From an uncultured Clostridium sp. (GTDB lineage Bacteria; Bacillota; Clostridia; Clostridiales; Clostridiaceae), in contig CACZYK010000052.1 of NCBI GenBank assembly GCA_902785295.1, positions 1 to 32,795 of the forward strand: a DNA stretch of 32,795 nucleotides, given 5' to 3'. The stretch's first letter is position 1, and each line of letters begins with the position of its first letter. Under the pieces are notes generated by a model, which saw only the letters and a list, made by a program, of their open reading frames with translations, made no database searches and was not told the origin of the DNA. Shown here one piece after another: positions 6,954 through 13,585 of the stretch. A program made the translations under genes and the position numbers.

Positions 6954-9416
6954 TTAAATTGTTCTAATTATTTGTGCTAGTATTTCCTCTACCTCTTTAT
7001 TTATTAAATAATTAAATCCTCTTTGAAGCCTTCCAAGTATAATAGTTTCATTTTTTAAGGTTTCAGAATTATTTATTTGACATTCAACAGCTGCAAGATT
7101 ATAAATTGGATTTTCATGATTTATTAGTATAATATTTTTGTTACTAACTTCTATTTTTTTAGGTAAAGAAATCATATTTTCTATAGCTTCACATACTCCT
7201 TCTCCATTTATTATTTCTGTGAAGTCTTGTATTACAAATCCTATAAAGTCCTCTTTTTTTATTTTGTTAAATATTCCACTTTGCGTAATTTGTGTTAAAG
7301 CAGAACCATATTGTGTTGTATTAGTTAAAATATAAATATTATTAAATTCATTTTCTAACATTAATCTTTCTATTTCTTCTTTTAATGGATTGTAATATAT
7401 TAAGCAATTATCAACCTTTATGTTTTTATATTCCTCTAAATTTTTAAATTCTTCTTCAGGTAAAATTATTCCAAAAAATCTTTTAAAAAATGAAATAATA
7501 CAACTAACATCCCATCCAATAATAATTGTTCTTCTTTCATATACATTATATTTTTTTAATACCAATTCCAAAGTTTTAATAGAAATATTAGTTAAAACTT
7601 TATCTGCAATTTTAGCTAAACTATATGCAATTTTATTAACTCTAACCTTTTCAAGTTTTATCTTCATATTAGTTGTTGTACTTTTAACAATATTATTTTC
7701 TAAATTTTTATATGTAAAATTAACTGAACTAATTAATTTATCTAAATTAACTTTTGTATCTTTCAGCTTGTTTACTTGTATTGCTTTACCTTTTTTCTCT
7801 TGAAAAGCACTTAATCTATTTTCATATTGCTCTAATAATTGATTTATTAGGGCTTTGTTTTTTCTTTCCCATAAATCTATTTGCTTAACATATATTTCTC
7901 TAGCATATTTTATATAATCCTTAATTTCTTGTTTAGTTTTTACATTATCTACAACTTCAACAGGTACCTTCTTAATTTCATATCCCCAATCTGTATTAAA
8001 CAAATCTCCAAAAAAGCGTGCAATTCCTGAACCAAAGCCAGTTTTTTTAACAAATTTATCCTCATATTTTATTTGCTTTTTTAGTTTTAATTCAGGCATA
8101 CTTGCTAATCCATTAAAACTAACTATGTCTCTTTTAGGTATATTTAATTTTTCTGCAACATTAGTTATATATTTATTAAAATTTCTTATTTCATTTATTA
8201 TTCCTTCTTCACACATTTTCACATTATTTTTTACATTTTCTATATCTTTATCTGTATAATTTTTAAATTTGCTGAAAATACTTTTTTTACCATTTTTTAA
8301 ATCACTAATTTTTTCAAAATTCTTTGTTAAAATACTATAATCTAAACTTAATAAAAGAATTAACTCTTTTAATTTATTATGTATACAATCAAGTTTATTA
8401 TTAATTTCTTTATCAAGACCTTCATATTCAAAAGAAAGATTTTCAAAACTTCCTTCTAATTTTATAGCTTCATCTATTTGATTAACAATTTTTTTTAATC
8501 TATTTATAATTGAACGTATTCTTTGTTCTTCAATAACAGGTCTTTCTTTATCAATTGTATTTACTACAGTATCAATAAATTCTTTGTATTGTGATTTTAA
8601 CATTAACTCTTTGTCATTACTTTCACGTCCTTGAAGTGCTCTTATAGCAGACATTTGAACAATTTTAACACTGTTTTTATTTTCTATTTTTGAATTATTA
8701 ATTATCCTTTCCACTCTTTTGCGATGTTCATCTGCAACTTGCTGAACATTTTTAGTTCCATCTAGACTTGGTTTTAAGGAATCAAGCATATTTTGCACAA
8801 CTATCATAGGACACTTATATTCTGAAATATTATTTAAAATTGAACGCATCTTATCATCACTATTAGTCTTTAAAGTGGTAACAAATATACATACATCTAT
8901 TGTTGGCAATAATTGTTTTAATGTTAATTCTTCATGTACTTGTAAACCATAAGCATCTAATCCTGGACTATCAATTAAAAGAATATCATCTCCAAATGCA
9001 AACTTAGGAGTAGATAACTCAATTTCTACAACATTTTCTTTATTTTTAGTGTTAAAATTTTCATCACTATATTTCTTAATATTTGAAGATGTTAAGTTTT
9101 CACCTTTCAATATTTCTGTCTTTCTATTTTCAAAATATACTATTGCTTGTTTTTTTTCATTCTTAGAACAACATACAAGCTGACTTGAAGATGGTTTTAC
9201 TGCCATTGTAAGAAAACTATCCCCTAATATTGCATTAATTAATGTTGATTTTCCACTACTTGTTACACCTATAACTCCAACACGAATTTTATCTTTATTC
9301 CATTTAACCTTATTTTGTGAAAAGCTATCAAGATCATGCTGGAATTTTTTCGAAAGTTCACTATCTTCTGAAAGAATTTTTATTGCTTTATCAACTATGT
9401 TAACTGCTTTTATCAC
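6954..9416 (-). CDS. Large dynamin-like GTPase (first of three)
   Basis: 820 residues, first gene of the operon, probably starting at GTG (9416) behind AAGGAAGTGA. G1 GVTSSGKST (50-58), a Ser-rich switch-I region (PSSSQ, 75-79), G3 DSPG (149-152) and G4 NMLD (209-212) define a dynamin-superfamily GTPase. Helical regions follow. An unusual C-terminal part from about residue 690 (NIYILTNTTQYGSALTQITQ; EGVCEAIENMISLP) reads like a compact α/β domain with no family I recognise. No long hydrophobic hairpin is evident, so it may be peripheral and depend on the second GTPase for membrane attachment. Confidence 0.85.
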   Translation of the reverse strand: MIKAVNIVDKAIKILSEDSELSKKFQHDLDSFSQNKVKWNKDKIRVGVIGVTSSGKSTLINAILGDSFLTMAVKPSSSQLVCCSKNEKKQAIVYFENRKTEILKGENLTSSNIKKYSDENFNTKNKENVVEIELSTPKFAFGDDILLIDSPGLDAYGLQVHEELTLKQLLPTIDVCIFVTTLKTNSDDKMRSILNNISEYKCPMIVVQNMLDSLKPSLDGTKNVQQVADEHRKRVERIINNSKIENKNSVKIVQMSAIRALQGRESNDKELMLKSQYKEFIDTVVNTIDKERPVIEEQRIRSIINRLKKIVNQIDEAIKLEGSFENLSFEYEGLDKEINNKLDCIHNKLKELILLLSLDYSILTKNFEKISDLKNGKKSIFSKFKNYTDKDIENVKNNVKMCEEGIINEIRNFNKYITNVAEKLNIPKRDIVSFNGLASMPELKLKKQIKYEDKFVKKTGFGSGIARFFGDLFNTDWGYEIKKVPVEVVDNVKTKQEIKDYIKYAREIYVKQIDLWERKNKALINQLLEQYENRLSAFQEKKGKAIQVNKLKDTKVNLDKLISSVNFTYKNLENNIVKSTTTNMKIKLEKVRVNKIAYSLAKIADKVLTNISIKTLELVLKKYNVYERRTIIIGWDVSCIISFFKRFFGIILPEEEFKNLEEYKNIKVDNCLIYYNPLKEEIERLMLENEFNNIYILTNTTQYGSALTQITQSGIFNKIKKEDFIGFVIQDFTEIINGEGVCEAIENMISLPKKIEVSNKNIILINHENPIYNLAAVECQINNSETLKNETIILGRLQRGFNYLINKEVEEILAQIIRTI

Positions 9417-9466
9417 CTATATCACTTCCTTTTTCATAATTCTACATTATTATATATTTTATTTAT

Positions 9467-9475
9467 ATTATACCA
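9467..9475 (-). promoter_or_regulatory. Extended -10 promoter of the dynamin operon
   Basis: On the minus strand TGGTATAAT (9475-9467) is a perfect extended -10. The best -35 with a 17-base spacer is only TTTATA, so the extended -10 probably compensates. The start codon is about 45 bases downstream of the likely transcription start. Confidence 0.55.
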
Positions 9476-9537
9476 TTATTTTTGTAAAATATAAATCAAT
9501 ATTGTAATATTTTCTATTTAAAAAGAAATTTTTATTA

Positions 9538-9604
9538 ATAGTTTTGTTTATTTTAAAATTTTATTTAAAAATAAGTGATAAAATTTTAAAATAAACAAAA
9601 CTAT
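9538..9604. repeat. Perfect 27-bp inverted repeat
   Basis: Arms 9538-9564 and 9578-9604 are exact reverse complements around a 13-base loop. Each arm begins ATAGTTTTGTTTATTT or its complement and is nearly all A/T. It lies between the dynamin operon promoter and the end of glxK, so it could be a strong hairpin terminator for glxK, an operator, or part of the recombination boundary. Confidence 0.8.
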
Positions 9605-9625
9605 AATACAATAAATATATAAAAA

Positions 9626-9653
9626 AGTGTATTTAATATTTTCTTAATGCACT
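9626..9653 (-). terminator. Possible terminator of glxK
   Basis: AGTGTATT (9626-9633) and AATGCACT (9646-9653) pair with one imperfect position. In the minus direction the hairpin is followed by TTTTTT, fitting an intrinsic terminator 35 bases after glxK, weakened by a C·A mismatch. Confidence 0.45.
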
Positions 9654-9687
9654 CTTTAAAATTTACCTGACTAAATAAATTATTTTT

Positions 9688-10815
9688 TTATTTAATTACA
9701 TCATAATATCTTAATAACGAATCTATAGTTTTTTCTAAATTCTCCTTAGCTTTAAATCTTGATATAGAATAATCTTCTGCTTTTTGATTTATTGAGAATA
9801 TAGCACTTACGCCTTCATCATAGACTTTTTCTGCACCTTCACCTATTGAACCTGCCACAACTATTACAGGAATATTTTGTTTTTTTGCTCTTTTTGATAT
9901 TCCTATTACTACCTTGCCATTTAAACTTTGACTATCTATTTGTCCTTCTCCAGTAAAGATTATATCAGCATCACTAATTAAATTATCAAAATCAATTAAA
10001 TCTAGTATTATTTCTATACCTGATTTTAACTCTCCATTAAAAAAGGCACAAACTCCTGCTCCAAAGGCACCTGCAGCTCCCGAACCTTTTATGTTAGATA
10101 CGTCTTTATTTAAATTTTTCTTTATTTTTTCAGATAATGCCCTTAAATTGTTATCTAACATTTTTACCATATTTTTATCTGCACCTTTTTGTGGAGCAAA
10201 TACAAAAGCTGCTCCATTTTCTCCATACATAGGATTATCTATATCACACATTGCAGTAACCTTGCAGTTTTTAAGCTTTTCTAATGTTTTACTTATATCT
10301 ATATATTCTATCTCATTTAGATTTTTTCCAACAGGAATAAACTCCTCTCCATTTTTATTTTTAAAAACTGTTCCTAAAGCAGAGGCTGCTCCCACTCCAC
10401 AATCATTAGTACAGCTTCCACCAAGACCTATAAATATTTCATTACATCCATGTTCTATTGCATGGCTTATAATTTCTCCAACTCCATAGGTAGAAGTTGT
10501 TGAAGGGTTTTCTCTTCCCTCTGCACTTACAAGCCCTACAACTTGAGCTACTTCTATAATTGCCTTATTTTTTATCCTTCCATAATAAACATCAATCACT
10601 TCGCCAAAAGCATTTTTTACCTTTAAATTTACTTTTTCTGCTTTTAATGAATATATAAAAGTGTCAACTGTTCCCTCTCCACCATCTGCTATAGGAATCA
10701 TTATGGCATTACACTTTGGGAAAAATTCATTTACTTTTTCTTTTATAATATTACAAACTTCTATGGAAGAAAGACTTCCTTTAAAAGAGTCTGGAATAAT
10801 AACACATTTATTCAC
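9688..10815 (-). CDS. glxK: Glycerate kinase (GlxK/GarK family, glycerate 2-kinase)
   Basis: 375 residues, the usual length. Diagnostic motifs are PDSFKGSLSS at residues 8-17, PIADGGEGTVD, GLGGSCTNDCGVGAASALG and FTGEGQIDSQSLNGKV. The family phosphorylates D-glycerate with ATP to give 2-phosphoglycerate, feeding lower glycolysis; it is cytoplasmic. GAAGTG precedes the ATG. Probably a core gene: its last codons are duplicated at 2208-2242 on the far side of the dynamin operon, so its 3' end served as the insertion or recombination point while the reading frame stayed intact. Confidence 0.93.
   Translation of the reverse strand: MNKCVIIPDSFKGSLSSIEVCNIIKEKVNEFFPKCNAIMIPIADGGEGTVDTFIYSLKAEKVNLKVKNAFGEVIDVYYGRIKNKAIIEVAQVVGLVSAEGRENPSTTSTYGVGEIISHAIEHGCNEIFIGLGGSCTNDCGVGAASALGTVFKNKNGEEFIPVGKNLNEIEYIDISKTLEKLKNCKVTAMCDIDNPMYGENGAAFVFAPQKGADKNMVKMLDNNLRALSEKIKKNLNKDVSNIKGSGAAGAFGAGVCAFFNGELKSGIEIILDLIDFDNLISDADIIFTGEGQIDSQSLNGKVVIGISKRAKKQNIPVIVVAGSIGEGAEKVYDEGVSAIFSINQKAEDYSISRFKAKENLEKTIDSLLRYYDVIK
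9693..9727 (-). repeat. glxK-tail direct repeat, right copy
   Basis: 35 bases inside the end of glxK that match 2208-2242 at 32 positions, 7485 bases apart and in the same orientation. They enclose the dynamin operon. See the remnant at 2208-2242. Confidence 0.75.
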
Positions 10816-10849
10816 TTCTTTTACCGCCCTATACTAAAAATCTTTATTT

Positions 10850-11503
10850 CTACTTATTTTTATTTAAGAAATAATTCATAAACTCCTTTTTAAAATAAAA
10901 AGCATGGTTTTTATTTGATACTTCTCTGCCATATTTTTTAGAATATATAGCATGATATGGCTTTGAGTCTTTGCTTCTTATTTGAATAAAATCTCCACTA
11001 GATGTATGTATAAATCCGTCTTCAGATGTTTCTATGTGTTCTCTTAATTGTGAGCATATAGAATAATAATCTTTTTCTAATTGTTTTGCTACAAAAGAAT
11101 ACTTGTCCAATTTTAAGTCAATATGAATGGCATCAATAATAAACCATTCTTTTGGATTTCCTTCTTTGCTAATTGGTACATATAATAAGTTATTAATTTT
11201 TTCATATAACTTAGTTTTTTCAAAAGTTTTCTCATCTAATAATTCATCTATTATTCCTGATATTTGGGTTATAAACATTGTTTCTAAAGGCTTTCCTTTA
11301 GCGTTGCATTTATTGGTTTTTAATTCTCCATCTTCAAAATCTAAAGTTACATTAGTATTTTTTAATCCAATAGCGAGTTCAAGTATTTGTCCACTTTTTC
11401 CTTTATTCTTTATAATATCTTCTAATTGTGATTCATTAAAAATATCCTTAAATTGTATTCCTACTAAGTCTTTAATAGCAAAAAATGCTTCATTTAATAA
11501 CAT
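10850..11503 (-). CDS. MutH/Sau3AI-family endonuclease, probably GATC-specific
   Basis: 217 residues from the ATG at 11503, chosen for AGGAG eight bases upstream. Alignment by eye to MutH is good throughout: SGQILELAIGL corresponds to the MutH segment around catalytic E56; DFEDGELKT (55-63) supplies the D...ExK active site (D55, E60, K62; E42 upstream); KGKPLETMFIT matches the GRPLETTF block; GDFIQIRSK matches GEYLQIRPK; and AFYFKKEFMNYFL matches the C-terminal GFYLKKNF block. This fold cuts at GATC when the adenine is unmethylated. A Dam-type methyltransferase gene lies just upstream, so this is most likely a restriction enzyme rather than a mismatch-repair protein. It is one domain, about half of Sau3AI. 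It has its own -10 (TATAAT at 11568-11563) beyond the dam terminator. Confidence 0.85.
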   Translation of the reverse strand: MLLNEAFFAIKDLVGIQFKDIFNESQLEDIIKNKGKSGQILELAIGLKNTNVTLDFEDGELKTNKCNAKGKPLETMFITQISGIIDELLDEKTFEKTKLYEKINNLLYVPISKEGNPKEWFIIDAIHIDLKLDKYSFVAKQLEKDYYSICSQLREHIETSEDGFIHTSSGDFIQIRSKDSKPYHAIYSKKYGREVSNKNHAFYFKKEFMNYFLNKNK

Positions 11504-11586
11504 ATTCTCATCTCCTGTATATTTTTGTTTGTTTTTTTGCATTATTATATATTTTTATCTATATTATACTATAATTTTTATAGAAT

Positions 11587-11629
11587 AAAAGGACTATTGT
11601 AATACTTTATATCTTACAATAGTCCTTTT
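11587..11629. terminator. Strong terminator after the dam gene
   Basis: 16-bp perfect stem: AAAAGGACTATTGTAA (11587-11602) pairs with TTACAATAGTCCTTTT (11614-11629). It begins one base beyond the stop of the methyltransferase and ends in T's on either strand, separating the transcription of methyltransferase and endonuclease genes. Confidence 0.85.
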
Positions 11630-11630
11630 A

Positions 11631-12538
11631 TTAATAATTTTTAATTATTATTTCTGAAATTTTTCCTCTTCCATTTCCTTTACTATTAATGCTTCTTGCT
11701 GCTTTTACTCTTTCTATATTAAAATCATTGTAAAGTTCATCAAAGAATTCATCTTCTTCATCTGTATTTTTTGGGTCTGAATTGCTTTCCATAAATTTAG
11801 CACCTACTTTATTTATGTATTTACAAAATTCATTAAGTCTTATTTGAGTATCATCATTAAATTCTTCTTTTGAGTAATCTTTAAAACTTCCTTTATCTTT
11901 TAAAGGTCTATATGGAGGATCCATATAAATAAATGTATCTTTATTTATATATTTTTTTACTATTTCAAAATCTCCATTTAATATAATAGTATTTTTTAAT
12001 GCTTTACTTACTGATAATATATTATCTCTTTCAAAAGAAGTTACCTTTTCTTTTTTACCAAATGGAACATTAAATCCACCTTTTTTATTTTCTCTGTATA
12101 AGCCATTAAAGCAACTTTTATTTAAAAATATCATAAAAGAGGCATGGTTTATTTCATCTTTTCCTATAGCATCATAATTTATTGTATTTTTTCCTTTATT
12201 AAATTCATCTCTAATATAATAATAAAATTCTTGTTTTTCTTCTAAAGAAGAAAGATTATTATATTTTGTATCATTGTTTTCTAATATATTTATAAGTTCC
12301 TCTGCATTATTTTTTATAATTTTATAGGTTAATATAAGCTCCTTATTGATATCACTTATAATTAAATTGTCAAATTTATACTTAGATAGCATATAAAAAA
12401 ATACTGCTCCTCCACCTATAAATGGCTCTATATATGTTTTTATTTTTCCTTCTTTAATAATCTGCTTTCTATTTCAGGTAATAGTTTTGCCTTTCCCCCT
12501 GCCCATTTCAAAAAAGGTTTTGCTTCTAAACAATTCAT
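11631..12538 (-). pseudogene. dam: Dam-type adenine N6 methyltransferase, frameshifted
   Basis: The N-terminal part starts at 12538 (GGAGG six bases upstream) with MNCLEAKPFLKWAGGKAKLL, the D12-class SAM-binding start. It stops at TAA (12442-12440). The other frame continues with KTYIEPFIGGGAVFF (FxGxG-type motif) and reaches MDPPYRPL, the catalytic DPPY motif, before stopping at 11631. The span is 908 bases, one short of 303 codons. Adding one A to the A5 run at 12447-12443 restores a continuous 302-residue protein reading KKEKIKTYIEPF, as expected for the family. So the lesion is a one-base homopolymer loss: a true mutation, a phase-variable or slippage-corrected site, or a sequencing error. 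The product would methylate GATC adenine and protect against the neighbouring MutH-like nuclease. Confidence 0.85.
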
Positions 12539-12690
12539 GTCTTCCTCCATTTTTAAGTTCTTTTCTTTAGTTATTATATCATTTTTTCTTTTACTTCTGA
12601 AATACAAAAATATATTAATGTTGATAAACACCCTTATGTAATTCTATCCATAAAATAAATTTATATTCATTAATCACACTAAAAATTAAC

Positions 12691-12724
12691 AAATCACAGT
12701 AACTTTTTATTGATACTGTGATTT
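12691..12724. terminator. Terminator of the phosphatase gene
   Basis: AAATCACAGTA (12691-12701) and TACTGTGATTT (12714-12724) form an 11-bp stem just after the stop codon of the phosphatase gene. In the minus direction it is followed by GTTAATTTTTAG, a moderate U tract. Confidence 0.7.
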
Positions 12725-12733
12725 ATGTTTAGT

Positions 12734-13396
12734 TTAGTCATAAAATTCTTTCATATCATCTAGTCTTAGGCAAGCAAGTTTGCCATTTTCAAAGCAACAA
12801 CCACAGTCAATATATATTGTTCCTTTTCTTTTAAGTATTTGCACTTCTTCATTATAATCATTACTAATTTCTTGTATTGGAGTATGTCCACATATAATTG
12901 TATAATCTTTAAATTGTTTTTCATTGTCTATATTTTCTCTTGTCCAAAGACAGGTTTCTTCGTCTTGATTGCTTAAAAATTCTTTAAGTTCTAGTTCGTT
13001 GTAGTTGTTGAAAAAATTTAATCCTGCATGTACTAATATAAATTTATCTATTATTTTAATTACTTGAAGATTTTTTATATATTTATACATTGCATCTTCA
13101 TAATAATAAGGTTTTTCTAGTAATTCACTATGGGTTGTTTGTCCACCATTACAATACCATAAATAATAATTACCCATTTCATAAAATTCTTGAAACATTT
13201 TTTCATGATTTCCCTTAAGTAATTGTATGTTTTTATGGGCTACTATATAATCTAATATTTCTAGTGGTTTATCTCCTCTATCTAAAATATCTCCTATTAT
13301 ATAAAGCTCATCCTCATCTTTAAAATCTATTAGATTTAACATCTCTTTAAATTTATGATAACAACCATGTAAATCAGACATGACATACTTAGCCAT
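12734..13396 (-). CDS. PP1/ApaH-like metallophosphatase
   Basis: 220 residues from the ATG at 13396, supported by GGTGG eight bases upstream and by the family start MAKYVMSDLHG. The metal-binding motifs are all present: DLH (8-10), GDILDRG (35-41), GNHE (62-65), VHAGL and CGHTPI. The family includes bacterial Ser/Thr phosphatases (PrpA/PrpB-type) and diadenosine tetraphosphatase ApaH; the length and motifs fit either, and I cannot choose a substrate. Cytoplasmic, two Mn or Fe ions expected. Confidence 0.88.
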   Translation of the reverse strand: MAKYVMSDLHGCYHKFKEMLNLIDFKDEDELYIIGDILDRGDKPLEILDYIVAHKNIQLLKGNHEKMFQEFYEMGNYYLWYCNGGQTTHSELLEKPYYYEDAMYKYIKNLQVIKIIDKFILVHAGLNFFNNYNELELKEFLSNQDEETCLWTRENIDNEKQFKDYTIICGHTPIQEISNDYNEEVQILKRKGTIYIDCGCCFENGKLACLRLDDMKEFYD

Positions 13397-13430
13397 TTTT
13401 TCACCACCTACTATAAATTTTATCTTACTT

Positions 13431-13558
13431 CTACCAATAGGTACAATCTTCCAATACTTCATCAAACCAAATCTTTCTCATTAATCTACCTCAATAATAT
13501 CATTTTCTATTCCTTTTCCTGCATTTAATGCCTCTACATCTCTATACAAGTGTGCCAT
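13431..13558 (-). other. Two tiny overlapping reading frames, possibly a gene remnant
   Basis: A 25-residue frame (13558-13481; starts MAHLYRDVEALNAGKG) ends in TAATG, where a 16-residue frame (13481-13431; MRKIWFDEVLEDCTYW) begins. The first has a weak AGAGAG site. Both read like fragments of real protein, but no family is recognisable. They may be the decayed remains of a gene or leader peptides ahead of the phosphatase. Confidence 0.25.
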
Positions 13559-13585
13559 ATTACTCTCTAAATAAAATGGATAAAT

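Noticed and set aside
12437-12447. Programmed -1 ribosomal frameshift in dam
   Set aside because: The P-site codon would have to slip from GAA to GGA with a second-position mismatch, and there is no clear downstream stimulatory structure. One-base loss in the A run explains the data more simply, though slippage at the homopolymer is not excluded.
12440-12631. A 63-residue minus-strand frame starting at 12631 as a separate small gene
   Set aside because: Its last 32 residues are the N-terminus of the Dam methyltransferase, with the true start at 12538 behind GGAGG. The upstream part is noncoding, and the remainder belongs to the frameshifted gene.
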